The notes beneath the pieces were generated by a model. The model was not told the origin of the DNA. It saw only the letters and a list, made by a program, of their open reading frames with translations, and did not search any database. Shown here in pieces: positions 1 to 9,350 of a DNA stretch of 64,000 nt. The first letter of the stretch is position 1. Every line of letters starts with the position of its first letter. The position numbers and the translations under genes were made by a program. Source of the DNA: Tamilnaduibacter salinus (GTDB taxonomy: Bacteria; Pseudomonadota; Gammaproteobacteria; Pseudomonadales; Oleiphilaceae); assembly GCF_003096655.1 (NCBI RefSeq), contig NZ_QEKQ01000003.1:62001-126000 (forward strand). The letters run 5' to 3'.

Positions 1-1666
1 GCTGGGAGAAGAACTGGCGCTCTTCGTAGTCGAACGTGTACTCCTTGATCTCAAGCCCGTTCTCACCGCCGACGCCTTCCTCGACGCGGGCGCTGTTCTC
101 AGTCTTGCGCGAGACCAGCGTGGTCGCTTCCAGCGTGTGGTCCAGACCCAGCTCGGCTCCCAGGGTCACCATCCCGCCGATCTCGACGTTGCGCTCCGCT
201 TCAAAGAAGGTGAAGTCGTCATTCTGGTTCAGCGAGCCACCGACGAACTTGTAGGTGTTCTGCTCACCCTCGTCTTTCACGTCCCAGCCACTTTTGTAGG
301 TGGCCGCGGCGTAGATGCCGTAAAGGTTCTCGCCACGCTCAAAACTGGTGCCGCCGCTGAGGCCGAACTTGCCATCGGGGTAGGCTGTTGAGGTCTCCGG
401 CGCGAGCGTTGGCTCGAACAACTGGCCCATCAGCTCCACCAGCGCGGGCGGGAACCCGTTCGTGGCGCTCGGATCCACCCGACCGAAGGCGGTGGCGCCA
501 TCGACCAGCGCCGGCAGTTCGCGGGTGCCATCATCGAAACCGAAGGCATCGAAGTCGCCATCGGCCGGATCGGTGATCACATCGTCACCCGTGATTCGGG
601 TATTGCCGCCCAGTGAACCGGAGATCTTGAAGAACGGCTCATCCGGAAAGGACCGGGTCTGCAGCTGGACGTTACCGGCGGAGCTGTCACCGGGCATGTC
701 CGGTGTGAAGGCCTTGCGGACTTCCACCTGATCCAGGACACCGGCCGGGAACAGATCCAGCGGCGTGGTGCGGCGGCTGGGGTCGGTGCTCGGCAGGGAG
801 GCGCCGTTCAGTGTGGTGGTGTTGTAGCGTCCGCCCAGGCCGCGAACGAACACGAATTTGCCGTCGGACACATTCACACCGACGCTGCGCTTCACCGCCT
901 CCGCGGCGTTGCTGTCACCAAAGCGGGCGAGCTGTTCCGTGCCAATGACGTCCAGAACCGACTCGGCCGAGCGCTGCTGCTCGGAGGCGGTGTCCGGAAT
1001 GTAACTGCCGGTGGCGACGACTTCCTCGACCGCACCACCATCACCGCTCAGGCTCATGGTGTAGCGCGCTTCACGGGTCACGTTGGCAACAACCCGCACC
1101 GAATCGATGGTCCGGTTACCGTATTCCGGGTGCGCCATCTGCAGCTCGTACTGACCGCGCGGCAACTCCAGCTGGAAACGGCCCTGGGCGTTCGTCGTGG
1201 CGGCATAGTCACTGCCCGGCACAGAAACCCGGGCGCCACTGATGACGGCACCGGTTTCCTGAGAGGAGACCGTCCCGGCCAGCAGGCCGACCGCCTCACC
1301 CTCGCGTTCGCTCAGGTTTTCCCGCGCGTTATAGGTCTCCACCGCAACCTGGGGTGTCTCGCCATCGTCCGTTGGCAGGGTCACGGACACATCGGCGTTC
1401 TGGCCCGCGCCGCTGGAAAAACGGAACTGATGCAGCGTGCTGCCCCCCTGCTCCAGCACTACCCGGTGTTGACCCTGAACCAGTTCGAATGTGGCCGATC
1501 CGTCGGCTCCGGTGGTTTTCGTGGCCTCCCCGTCCAGGCGAACCTGAACATCGGCCACAGGCGACGTGTTCTGAAACACGTACAACAGCAACTCACTGGC
1601 GGCTGCACTCTGGGAGAGCAGCATCAGCGCCAGCAAACTCCAGAGACCTGGCGTTGGCTTCCTCAT
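1..1666 (-). CDS. TonB-dependent outer-membrane receptor (3' part beyond window)
   Basis: The reading frame is open from the ATG at 1666 to base 1 (about 555 codons) and continues off the left edge. Residues 1-23 form a signal peptide (MRKP then a Leu/Ala core ending QSAAA). Two Ig-like/carboxypeptidase-regulatory domains follow (about 25-95 and 130-205; the second has GTVSSQ and NAQGRFQLELPRGQYEL). Next is a receptor plug (about 225-350: ESVLDVI, DSNAAEAV, VFVRGLGGRYNTT, GNVQLQTRS) and the first barrel strands. Such receptors import a scarce large ligand using TonB energy. The ligand cannot be told. The Pho box upstream suggests a phosphorus-linked substrate, which is inference. No TonB box was looked for beyond the visible part. 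Confidence 0.93.
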   Translation of the reverse strand, partial: MRKPTPGLWSLLALMLLSQSAAASELLLYVFQNTSPVADVQVRLDGEATKTTGADGSATFELVQGQHRVVLEQGGSTLHQFRFSSGAGQNADVSVTLPTDDGETPQVAVETYNARENLSEREGEAVGLLAGTVSSQETGAVISGARVSVPGSDYAATTNAQGRFQLELPRGQYELQMAHPEYGNRTIDSVRVVANVTREARYTMSLSGDGGAVEEVVATGSYIPDTASEQQRSAESVLDVIGTEQLARFGDSNAAEAVKRSVGVNVSDGKFVFVRGLGGRYNTTTLNGASLPSTDPSRRTTPLDLFPAGVLDQVEVRKAFTPDMPGDSSAGNVQLQTRSFPDEPFFKISGSLGGNTRITGDDVITDPADGDFDAFGFDDGTRELPALVDGATAFGRVDPSATNGFPPALVELMGQLFEPTLAPETSTAYPDGKFGLSGGTSFERGENLYGIYAAATYKSGWDVKDEGEQNTYKFVGGSLNQNDDFTFFEAERNVEIGGMVTLGAELGLDHTLEATTLVSRKTENSARVEEGVGGENGLEIKEYTFDYEERQFFSQ

Positions 1667-1826
1667 TTCGCACCCTTATCTGTCGTGGTTTTGGCGACTC
1701 CGCAGCCTTAGCCCCTCCGCACCCGGTTTGACGCGCCGGATGCATCGGACGGAATTCGCCCTGAAAGACATTGACTTGCGGAGGAGGTTAGGGAGCGCAG
1801 ATGACGGAAGGGTTACTGACAGTTTA

Positions 1827-1862
1827 AGAATACGTGTCAGCCACATGACGGTCGTATGACCG
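1827..1862 (-). promoter_or_regulatory. Candidate Pho box and -10 for the TonB receptor
   Basis: On the minus strand three 7-bp units lie in 11-bp register: CGGTCAT (1856-1862), CCGTCAT (1845-1851) and CTGACAC (1834-1840), separated by ACGA and GTGG. The PhoB consensus is CTGTCAT, 4 bp, CTGT(C/A)A(C/T). The units match at 6/7, 6/7 and about 6/7. A TATTCT (1827-1832) follows at the distance expected for a PhoB-activated -10. No good -35 hexamer is visible, as is normal for such promoters. The rest of the 1667-1948 gap shows nothing else clear. Confidence 0.55.
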
Positions 1863-1948
1863 GCCCGGACGCGCCGTTCAGGTGACGGTCATGCCGGGAC
1901 ACTCGGGAAACGGTCCGGAATCACACTCCGGCCGGAAAGCGGGGATGC

Positions 1949-2551
1949 TCAGGAGAGCGAGCGGTAGGAGTCCAGAATGGCGATCATGTCCTCCACCAGC
2001 TCCGTGATGGTGCTGGCCGGCACGTCGCGCTGCGCGAACGAGCGCAACCCCATGATCTGGGCCTGAAGCAACCGGGCCAGGCGCTGGCAGTCCGTGCCGG
2101 CGGGCAACTCCCCGGAACGAACGGACGCCTGGAGAATGTCCGCAAACCGGGCCTCGGTCCGCGCCAGCAGTTCATTCACCCGGTCACGGATCATCGGCTG
2201 GTCCCGATTCGCCTCCAGAAGCGTTTTGACCATCATGCAGGCGCGCGCCGGGGTTTTCGGCGCCAACAACTGTCGACCGGCTTCCCGCAGATAGCGTTTG
2301 AGCCCCTCGAGCGGCGTCTCGCCAGCGGCCAGTTGCTCGTCAAGCGCGGCACTCATCTGTCCGGCATAGTGATCCAGCGCCTCATGAAAAAGCCCGTCTT
2401 TACTGCCAAAGGTGGCGTAAAGGCTGCCGGGGCGCATGTCCAGCGCCTGTTCGATCTGTTTCATGGACGAACCGGCATAGCCGCGCTCCCAGAAGAGTCG
2501 CACGGCACGCTCAATCGCTTGGTTCCGGTCGTATCGGGCAGCGCGGGGCAT
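1949..2551 (-). CDS. TetR/AcrR-family transcriptional regulator
   Basis: A 200-residue TetR-type repressor. The N-terminal helix-turn-helix is clear: AIERAVRLFWERGYAGSS (about 12-29) and QALDMRPGSLYATFGSKDGLF (about 34-54). The C-terminal ligand/dimer domain contains ACMMVKTLLEANRD. It is transcribed away from the carboxymuconolactone-decarboxylase-like gene at 2659. The 107-bp shared gap holds an imperfect palindrome over the promoter of that gene, so repression of the neighbour, and of itself, is likely. The inducer is unknown. Members of this branch often sense electrophiles or quinones, which is family knowledge rather than something visible here. Confidence 0.93.
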   Translation of the reverse strand: MPRAARYDRNQAIERAVRLFWERGYAGSSMKQIEQALDMRPGSLYATFGSKDGLFHEALDHYAGQMSAALDEQLAAGETPLEGLKRYLREAGRQLLAPKTPARACMMVKTLLEANRDQPMIRDRVNELLARTEARFADILQASVRSGELPAGTDCQRLARLLQAQIMGLRSFAQRDVPASTITELVEDMIAILDSYRSLS

Positions 2552-2590
2552 GGATGACAGCCTCTTTCAATCGAGTCCATTCATTCTAAT

Positions 2591-2619
2591 TTGAACGATC
2601 ACTCATTTATAGCTAGAGT
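2591..2619 (+). promoter_or_regulatory. Promoter with embedded candidate TetR operator
   Basis: TTGAAC (2591-2596), a 17-bp spacer and TAGAGT (2614-2619) form a plausible sigma-70 promoter reading into the gene at 2659. The 14-bp sequence TGAACGATCACTCA (2592-2605) is a near palindrome centred on GATC (10 of 14 positions symmetric) and overlaps the -35 and spacer. This is the expected place for repression by the divergent TetR protein. Confidence 0.45.
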
Positions 2620-2658
2620 CGCCTTAAATTGAGCAATCCTTCAAAAAGGAGGGGCACG

Positions 2659-3213
2659 ATGAGTGATTTTCCGATTCATGATGAGAACACCGCACCCGAG
2701 GAGTCCCGGCCGTTGGTGGAAGACTCCCAAAAAGCCATGGGCATGATTCCGAGCCTGCATGGTGTGATGGCGGAGTCACCGCAGACACTGGAGGCCTATC
2801 AGACACTCCACGATCTGGTCATGAACTCGTCGTTCGATAAGGACGAGCAGACCGTCCTGTGGCAGACCATCAATGTCGAACACGCTTGCCATTACTGCGT
2901 ACCGGCGCATACCGGCATTGCCAAATCGATGGGCGTTTCCGATGAGATCACCAACGCCCTTCGGGACGAAACGGCGTTGCCGGACGCGAAGCTCGAGGCG
3001 CTGAGGACGTTCGTGCTCGCCGTGGTCCGCAAAAGGGGCAATGTCTCGCCAGACGATCTGAACGCGTTCTACGAGGCCGGCTACGGACATCGCCAGGTTC
3101 TGGAAGTGGTGCTGGGAACGGCCCAGAAGGTTCTGTCCAACTACATCAACCACATCGCCGAGACGCCGGTCGACGCACCCTTCCAGGATTTCCTCTGGAC
3201 GAAAAAGCCGTAA
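2659..3213 (+). CDS. Carboxymuconolactone decarboxylase/AhpD-like protein
   Basis: A 184-residue protein of the all-helical AhpD/CMD fold. The signature HACHYCVPAH places Cys77, Cys80 and His84 as the CxxC...H redox/proton-relay site typical of AhpD-like alkylhydroperoxidases. The ATG at 2659 is chosen because AAAAGGAGG (2645-2653) sits just upstream. A TTG 30 bp earlier has no ribosome site. The divergent TetR gene probably controls it. A role in peroxide or electrophile detoxification is inferred from the CxxC motif. A decarboxylase activity cannot be excluded. Confidence 0.88.
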   Translation: MSDFPIHDENTAPEESRPLVEDSQKAMGMIPSLHGVMAESPQTLEAYQTLHDLVMNSSFDKDEQTVLWQTINVEHACHYCVPAHTGIAKSMGVSDEITNALRDETALPDAKLEALRTFVLAVVRKRGNVSPDDLNAFYEAGYGHRQVLEVVLGTAQKVLSNYINHIAETPVDAPFQDFLWTKKP

Positions 3214-3220
3214 CCGGTTC

Positions 3221-3249
3221 CGGCCGCCGGCGTTCTGTCCCGGCGGCCG
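3221..3249. terminator. Perfect GC hairpin between convergent genes
   Basis: CGGCCGCCGG (3221-3230) and CCGGCGGCCG (3240-3249) form a perfect 10-bp stem with a 9-base loop, between the ends of the genes at 2659-3213 and 3263-3730. There is no T-run on either side, so it may act as a bidirectional, possibly Rho-assisted, transcript end. Confidence 0.5.
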
Positions 3250-3262
3250 ACGCCGACCGCAG

Positions 3263-3730
3263 TCAGTGACGCCGGGCAACGCTTGCCATGGTATCGAATG
3301 GCTCGAACGGCAGATTCAGATAATCCCGGAAAAATGCCTCATGACGGCCTGTATCGCGAATGATTGACGCGTAGTGTTCCCGCAGCGACTGGTTCTCCCA
3401 GGTCCCCCCTTCCGCCAGATGCAGGCTGGTCAAGGCCCGCCGTTCGGCGCACCGGGCCCGATACGTATCCCCCTGATGCCGGCAGGCATTCACCAGATAG
3501 ATCGCCGACAGGGTGAGCTGCAGCAGCGGGGGCTCCTGACCGCCCGTGGTCTGGAACACCCGCTCCTCGGCGAGGTCGTAGGCGCAGCCCAGATAGGGGA
3601 TCGCGTCGTGCCAGACGCCAAGGTCATAGAACAGACCGCCATGACCGAGCCAGCGGAACCAGAGATCCTGCTGGTCCTTCAGCGGCAGGCCGGCGACGTG
3701 TTGCCGATGGCGTGGGCATAGAAAAAACAT
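3263..3730 (-). CDS. Conserved-looking protein of unknown function, probably iron-regulated
   Basis: 155 residues, no signal peptide and no membrane segment. It is rich in aromatic and His/Cys residues (CPRHRQH near the N-terminus; WFRWLGHGG; LGCAYDLAEE; VNACRHQGD; RARCAERR). The helical spacing could be TPR-like, but no family is recognised. The ATG at 3730 has a strong ribosome site (GGAAGGAG) just upstream. A Fur-box-like element lies about 60 bp upstream of the start, so expression under iron limitation is likely. Function unknown. Confidence 0.75.
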   Translation of the reverse strand: MFFLCPRHRQHVAGLPLKDQQDLWFRWLGHGGLFYDLGVWHDAIPYLGCAYDLAEERVFQTTGGQEPPLLQLTLSAIYLVNACRHQGDTYRARCAERRALTSLHLAEGGTWENQSLREHYASIIRDTGRHEAFFRDYLNLPFEPFDTMASVARRH

Positions 3731-3783
3731 GGCAGGCTCCTTCCGTGATCCAATGCCAACCTCTGACCCCGGGATGGCACACT

Positions 3784-3811
3784 AATTTAAGTGATAATCG
3801 TTCTCATTCAA
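3784..3811 (-). promoter_or_regulatory. Candidate Fur box over a promoter
   Basis: The minus strand reads TTGAATGAGAACGATTATCA (3792-3811), close to gammaproteobacterial Fur boxes of the type AATGAGAATNATTATCATT. On the plus strand GATAATCGTTCTCATTC (3793 onward) matches 12 of 19 positions of the classical consensus. It overlaps a possible promoter (TTGAAT 3806-3811, 16-bp spacer, TAAATT 3784-3789) for the gene ending at 3263. The rest of the 3731-3988 gap shows only the ribosome site of the next gene. Confidence 0.55.
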
Positions 3812-3988
3812 TGAAACGATAGCGGAGTGCCCGGGCCGATGCAAGTGTCTGCAATCCGGTGTCCCGCCCGGCTTCGTGACTGGCCCCAAAACCCAGCCCC
3901 ATGCGAGTCCGCCAACGCTGTAACGGATCGACCTCCGCCGTGTCGGTATGACAGAACAGTCACCACTCAGTTAATGGAGGTCACTTCC

Positions 3989-4444
3989 ATGACAGCTCAA
4001 TCAGCCACAACATCAACACCGACTCTTTCCTGGCCCCGCACGGTGGTGGTCGGCCTGATCACCGCTGTGATTCCGTCACTGTTCATGGTGCCGATGTTCA
4101 AACTGGGCCTGTCTCCCATGCCAGCCCCGCCCAGCCTCGAGTTTGCCGAGATGGTGCTGGGCCGGGATCTGCCCATGCCTGTCGGCCTGCTCTTTCATCT
4201 GCTCTATGTCATGCTCTGGACGATCGTCTACGTCCTGTTCCTCAAACCCGGCTCTCTGAAGGCCGCGCTTGGCCTGGCGGGGCTGCTCTGGGTTGGCGTG
4301 CTGTTCGTCTTCTTTCCTCTATTTGGCTGGGGCCTCGCCGGTACGTCAGTCAGCGTGAAGCTGATCCCCGCCTCGTTCATTCCACACCTGCTCTTTGGCC
4401 TGGCGCTCTGGGGCAGCAGCCGCTGGCTGATGCCGAAAGACTGA
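3989..4444 (+). CDS. Small integral membrane protein, unknown function
   Basis: 151 residues with four predicted membrane segments (about 16-38, 61-84, 90-112, 124-145) and short polar ends. The ATG at 3989 is preferred because ATGGAGG (3974-3980) precedes it. The upstream extension of the frame to 3827 is Pro/Arg-rich and unlike protein. It resembles four-helix membrane proteins of unknown role found next to stress genes, but no family is named with confidence. It is followed directly by an intrinsic terminator and is therefore probably monocistronic. Confidence 0.75.
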   Translation: MTAQSATTSTPTLSWPRTVVVGLITAVIPSLFMVPMFKLGLSPMPAPPSLEFAEMVLGRDLPMPVGLLFHLLYVMLWTIVYVLFLKPGSLKAALGLAGLLWVGVLFVFFPLFGWGLAGTSVSVKLIPASFIPHLLFGLALWGSSRWLMPKD

Positions 4445-4470
4445 TCCCCGGGAAGATCAGACGATCCTCT

Positions 4471-4505
4471 GCCGCTGGGGAATCCGTTCCCTTGCGGCTT
4501 TTTTT
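4471..4505 (+). terminator. Rho-independent terminator
   Basis: GCCGC (4471-4475) pairs with GCGGC, and the inner GGGAA pairs with TTCCC. The stem is followed at once by a run of seven T. It lies 27 bp after the stop of the membrane-protein gene. Confidence 0.8.
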
Positions 4506-4639
4506 CGAACGACGCGACGAGATTAAGAGTCTCCGCATTGCCCGGTAGAGAGTCCGGCCAGCCCCCTGATAAACGCTTGCGTCTGCTATTCTGAGGCCTA
4601 TCATCGAAGGCTGACGTACTCACAGCAGAGGAGCGGACC

Positions 4640-5263
4640 GTGAAACTACACGTGAAAGGGATTACCGAGGGTGAACGCATCCCGGACAAATTCGCTTTTG
4701 GCGTCTACAGCGACGAGGACCATATGAGTTTCGGGCCCAACCGGAACCCGGACCTGTCCTGGAGCGACGCGCCGGACGGCACCAAGAGCTATGTGGTGCT
4801 GATGTTTGACCCGGATGTGCCCAGCAAGGCGGACGACGTGAACCAGGAGGGCAAGGTGGTGCCGAAGGATCTGCCGCGCGTGGATTTCTTCCACTGGCTG
4901 CTCGTCGACATTCCCGGCGACATCACGCGGGTCCCGGAAGCGGCTGACAGCGATGGCGTGATTCCCAAGGGTAAAGAGCCGGGACCGGGCACCATTGGTC
5001 TGCGGGGCGTGAACACCTTCACGCACTTTCTCGCGGGTAACCCCGACATGGCGGGCACCTACGGCGGTTACGACGGGCCCTGCCCGCCGTGGAACGATGA
5101 GCTGATGCACCATTACCACTTCGAGGTCTATGCGCTGGACGTACCGTCACTGGGCCTGTCCGGACCGTTCGAAGGCGATGCGGTACGCGAGGCCATGAAA
5201 GGGCACGTGCTCGACAGCGCCCGGGTCACTGGTACCTACACGCTGAACCCCGACCTGATGTAA
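4640..5263 (+). CDS. PEBP-like protein (YbhB/YbcL family)
   Basis: 207 residues of the bacterial phosphatidylethanolamine-binding-protein/RKIP-like family. It shows the ligand-site motifs FDPDVPSK (about 56-63), FFHWLLVDIP (about 83-92) and GYDGPCPPWND followed by HHYHFEVYALD (about 142-168). No signal peptide, so cytoplasmic. The start is GTG at 4640 with AGAGGAG (4627-4633) upstream. Bacterial members are poorly characterised; proposed roles are small-molecule or anion binding and inhibition of other enzymes. It stands alone between a terminator and a strong hairpin. Confidence 0.92.
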   Translation: MKLHVKGITEGERIPDKFAFGVYSDEDHMSFGPNRNPDLSWSDAPDGTKSYVVLMFDPDVPSKADDVNQEGKVVPKDLPRVDFFHWLLVDIPGDITRVPEAADSDGVIPKGKEPGPGTIGLRGVNTFTHFLAGNPDMAGTYGGYDGPCPPWNDELMHHYHFEVYALDVPSLGLSGPFEGDAVREAMKGHVLDSARVTGTYTLNPDLM

Positions 5264-5275
5264 CACCAGCGCCGG

Positions 5276-5301
5276 GCTGCGGGCCCGACCGGGCCCGCAG
5301 C
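5276..5301 (+). terminator. Strong hairpin after the PEBP gene
   Basis: GCTGCGGGCCC (5276-5286) and GGGCCCGCAGC (5291-5301) form a perfect 11-bp stem with loop GACC, 13 bp after the stop codon. Only a weak T-rich tract (CCTTCCTTC) follows, so termination strength is uncertain. Confidence 0.6.
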
Positions 5302-5380
5302 AACCTTCCTTCACTCCCCTCTGTAACAAGCCTGGCTCGTGGGTGTCTCTCACTTCATGGAGCGGAATACGGAGAGGGTT

Positions 5381-6334
5381 ATGATCATTTCACGCGTCTT
5401 TTTCTGCACACTGGTAGCGGGTCTTCTGGCCTACGCCCTGAATGCGGCCGCCATCTCAAAGAACGGCTTTGATCTGTCCAATGCCACGATTCCGGCGCAG
5501 AGCATTCTCTCCGGCGGGCCACCCCGGGACGGCATTCCGGCGTTGACGGATCCGGCATTCCGGCCGACGGACGACGTCCAGCCCTGGCCCGACGACCACC
5601 TGCTGATCCGCCTTCGTGTCAACGGTACCAATTACGGCTTTCCCCGCGGCATCATGAACTGGCATGAAATCGTCAACTTTACCGACGGGGGGCAGTCAAT
5701 ATTGCTGACCTACTGTCCGTTGTGTGGCACCGGTATGGCGTTCAATCGCAAGGTCGACGGACGAACGCTGAGCTTCGGCGTCTCCGGCCTGCTCCACAAC
5801 AGCGACCTGTTGATGTACGACCGGGAGACCGAATCGCTCTGGTCCCAGATTCCCGGCAGGGCCGTCTCCGGGCCGATGGCCGGTGAAGCACTGGAGCGTC
5901 TTCCCACGGACTACGTCAGTTGGGCGCAATGGCGGTCCCGCTACCCGGACGGCCAGGTTCTCACCCGGCAAACCGGTCACCGACGGGACTACAGCCAGTC
6001 TCCGTACGGCAACTACGAAACATCGCGGACAGTCTACTTCCCGACATCCGCCGAGAGCCGCCAGTATCACCCCAAAACATGGGTGGTCGGGCTGACGCAC
6101 AATGGTGAAAGCCGGGTCTGGCCGTTTCCGGAGCTGGCCGAGGGGCCGAAAGAGATTCGGGACAAGGTGGGCGGCATGACGGTGCGGATCGTGTTCGACG
6201 CGGAAACACCCTCAGCACAGGTGATCGGGCCAGATGGCGAACCGTTGCCCGCAACCCAGGCCTATTGGTTCGCCTGGTATGCGTTTCATCCGGAAACCAC
6301 GATTCATACACATGACTCGGGCAACCCCGAGTAA
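5381..6334 (+). CDS. DUF3179 domain protein, exported
   Basis: 317 residues from the ATG at 5381 (GGAGAGGG just upstream; earlier in-frame starts lack a site). Residues 1-25 look like a signal peptide or membrane anchor (IISRVFFCTLVAGLLAYALNAAA). The DUF3179 domain fills the rest, with the characteristic Cys-Pro-Leu-Cys-Gly-Thr-Gly motif (TYCPLCGTG, about 109-117) and conserved SQIPGRAVSGP and ESRVWPFPEL stretches. The two Cys could bind metal or form a disulfide. Function unknown; related exported proteins occur in marine bacteria, often alone as here. Confidence 0.9.
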   Translation: MIISRVFFCTLVAGLLAYALNAAAISKNGFDLSNATIPAQSILSGGPPRDGIPALTDPAFRPTDDVQPWPDDHLLIRLRVNGTNYGFPRGIMNWHEIVNFTDGGQSILLTYCPLCGTGMAFNRKVDGRTLSFGVSGLLHNSDLLMYDRETESLWSQIPGRAVSGPMAGEALERLPTDYVSWAQWRSRYPDGQVLTRQTGHRRDYSQSPYGNYETSRTVYFPTSAESRQYHPKTWVVGLTHNGESRVWPFPELAEGPKEIRDKVGGMTVRIVFDAETPSAQVIGPDGEPLPATQAYWFAWYAFHPETTIHTHDSGNPE

Positions 6335-6345
6335 ATCAGTCGTGG

Positions 6346-6921
6346 TCACCAAAGCCCAAGATGCTGCGTCAGAATTCCGCTGCCGATACCGATCAGGATC
6401 AGGCCACCCAGGAATTCCACGGGCCGGCCGACCCTGTCCGTGAGCCAACGGCCAAAGAGAGTACCGAGGGTCGCCATCAGCGTCGTCGCCGCGCCGATGG
6501 CCAGCGCCGTCGTGACGATGTTCACGTCCATCAGCGCAAGCCCGACGCCCACCGCGAGGGCATCAATGCTGGTCGCGAAGGCCGTCGCCAGCAATAACCA
6601 CCAGCCTCTGCGGTGCCGGGTTGCCGCACTGGAGCGACCCTCGCCATCCGCCGCGAAGCTGGCATACATCATGTGGCCGCCGATCAGCAGTAGGAGGCTG
6701 AACACAATCCAGTGATCCCAGGTATCCACGTACTGGGCCGCGCCCATGCCCAGGGTCCATCCGACCAGCGGCGCGATGGTCTCGACAACACCAAACACCA
6801 GCCCCCGGCGAAGGGCATGCAGTGGATGCGGCTGGCCCATGCGGGCTCCGCTGCCAATGGACGCGGCAAAGGCGTCGGCGGACATGGAAAAGGCAAGGAG
6901 AAGGGTGGTTAATGGCGTCAT
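6346..6921 (-). CDS. mntP: Manganese efflux pump MntP
   Basis: 191 residues, about the length of E. coli MntP (188), with six hydrophobic segments. Two repeats carry the acidic transport-site motifs: FSMSADAFAASIG near residue 11 and ATSIDALAVGVGLAL near 116, with GGLILIGIGSG at the end. It exports Mn2+ from the cytoplasm when manganese is in excess. No yybP-ykoY Mn riboswitch was recognised in the 91 bp upstream. It lies downstream of, and co-oriented with, the sigma/anti-sigma pair but separated by 91 bp. Confidence 0.92.
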   Translation of the reverse strand: MTPLTTLLLAFSMSADAFAASIGSGARMGQPHPLHALRRGLVFGVVETIAPLVGWTLGMGAAQYVDTWDHWIVFSLLLLIGGHMMYASFAADGEGRSSAATRHRRGWWLLLATAFATSIDALAVGVGLALMDVNIVTTALAIGAATTLMATLGTLFGRWLTDRVGRPVEFLGGLILIGIGSGILTQHLGLW

Positions 6922-7012
6922 AGGGCAGGATTATCGGTCGATGACGGAAGCGAGTCTACTCCTGCTCCCGAATGACCTCAATCACGCTCTTGAGGAAGTG
7001 CTGATCAATTCC

Positions 7013-7258
7013 TTAACGCCCGGCACTGTCTTTCAGGGCCCTTTCAATCGCCTCATCAATCCGGCGGGCGTAGGCCTCATCCAGGGGGTCGGCGGATTCA
7101 CGCCGGATCAGCTCCATACTCTCGCGCAAATTACCGACAAAGCTCCGGCAGTGGCGGCACATCATCAGATGGCTCTTCACAGACAGGCGCTCCATGACAC
7201 CGAGCCGCCCTTCGATATAATCACTGGCGATTGCCGCCAGGTCCTGGCACATCAGCAT
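7013..7258 (-). CDS. Zinc-binding anti-sigma factor (ZAS type)
   Basis: 81 residues. The motif HLMMCRHC gives His30, Cys34 and Cys37, the H-x3-C-x2-C of zinc anti-sigma factors, with Cys4 available as fourth ligand. No membrane segment follows, so it is a soluble, ChrR/RsrA-like single-domain regulator. Its start overlaps the end of the ECF sigma gene by 7 bp, indicating translational coupling, so it most likely binds and silences that sigma factor. A redox or metal signal is plausible but not shown. Confidence 0.88.
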   Translation of the reverse strand: MLMCQDLAAIASDYIEGRLGVMERLSVKSHLMMCRHCRSFVGNLRESMELIRRESADPLDEAYARRIDEAIERALKDSAGR

Positions 7259-7887
7259 TCGCCGGTCTCCTGGAATCGTTCCACCATGAGGAAGATCTTC
7301 TGCCGCGCCCGATGCAGCAGCACTCTCAGGTTAGATGCACTCACTTCGAGAATGTTACAGACTTCACTGGACTGATGCTGGTGGGCTTCGTAAAGAATCA
7401 GCGCCGAGCGTTGCTGCTCGGGCAGGGCCGAGAGATGGTGATCCAGGCAGTCCCGCAGGGCGTCGCTTTCCAGTAGCCGGTCCGCCGTTTCCACGTGCTG
7501 CAGCGTGGGCGGGACGGACCAGCGTCGGTTCTCGCCGAACCGGCTTGCCAGTTCCGGGTCAAGCATGTCATCGACGGAGACATCGGATTCGCGTTTACGG
7601 TCGCGAAGCCGGTTGCGACACTGATTCGACACAATCCGATGCAGCCAGGTCTTCAGGCCCGAGCGCCCCTGAAAGCCGCCAATGGCCGTGACGACCTTGA
7701 TCCAGCAGTCCTGGACCACTTCTTCGGCACTGGCAGAGTCCAGATAATAGCGCGCAACCGCCAGCATACCGGGAGTATGAAGCCGGACCGCGTCACGGAA
7801 AGCCGCTTCATCCCCGCGTCTGAGCGCCTCGATGAGCGCCGTTTCGTCGTCCTGTTCCGGTGGCAATGCGGTCATGACGGGCGTCAT
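7252..7887 (-). CDS. ECF-type RNA polymerase sigma factor
   Basis: About 211 residues from the ATG at 7887; the frame extends to 7989 but that extension is not convincing. Region 2 is present (AVARYYLDSASAEEVVQDCWIKVV, then GRSGLKTWLHRIVSNQCRNRLRDRKR) and region 4 (ALPEQQRSALILYEAHQHQSSEVCNILEVSASNLRVLLHRARQKI), joined by a linker (about 100-140). Such sigma factors direct RNA polymerase to a small stress regulon, and the zinc anti-sigma gene overlapping its 3' end is its likely antagonist. The target promoters were not identified. No strong ribosome site was found for the start. Confidence 0.9.
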   Translation of the reverse strand: MTPVMTALPPEQDDETALIEALRRGDEAAFRDAVRLHTPGMLAVARYYLDSASAEEVVQDCWIKVVTAIGGFQGRSGLKTWLHRIVSNQCRNRLRDRKRESDVSVDDMLDPELASRFGENRRWSVPPTLQHVETADRLLESDALRDCLDHHLSALPEQQRSALILYEAHQHQSSEVCNILEVSASNLRVLLHRARQKIFLMVERFQETGEC

Positions 7888-8009
7888 CCCTGTCTGAAAG
7901 GTTCTTGAACGCACGCTACACAAAGACTGGGATGAGGGCAATGGGGAGACCCGGAGGTCGGTCCCGGGCACTAATGCCTCGTCTGGCACGATGTCTACCG
8001 CGCAGGCTC

Positions 8010-9245
<1,236 letters not shown>

Positions 9246-9275
9246 GGGTCGCTCCTGTGATCACTTCGAAAGTCA

Positions 9276-9314
9276 TCAAACTATTCGATATTTCGACCGA
9301 CGTCAAACTATACT
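9276..9314. promoter_or_regulatory. Divergent control region: palindrome, direct repeat and -10
   Basis: TCGATATTTCGA (9285-9296) is a near palindrome (10 of 12). TCAAACTAT occurs twice, at 9276-9284 and 9303-9311, 27 bp apart. A TATACT (9309-9314) can serve as -10 for the ArsR gene, placing its transcript start near 9321. Together these are a plausible ArsR operator set between the two divergent genes. Confidence 0.45.
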
Positions 9315-9350
9315 AAGATGGCCGGCACACTTCCCGGAATGGAACACCGA

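Noticed and set aside
6922-7012. Manganese (yybP-ykoY) riboswitch before mntP
   Set aside because: The gap is only 91 bp and the conserved loops of that riboswitch were not found.
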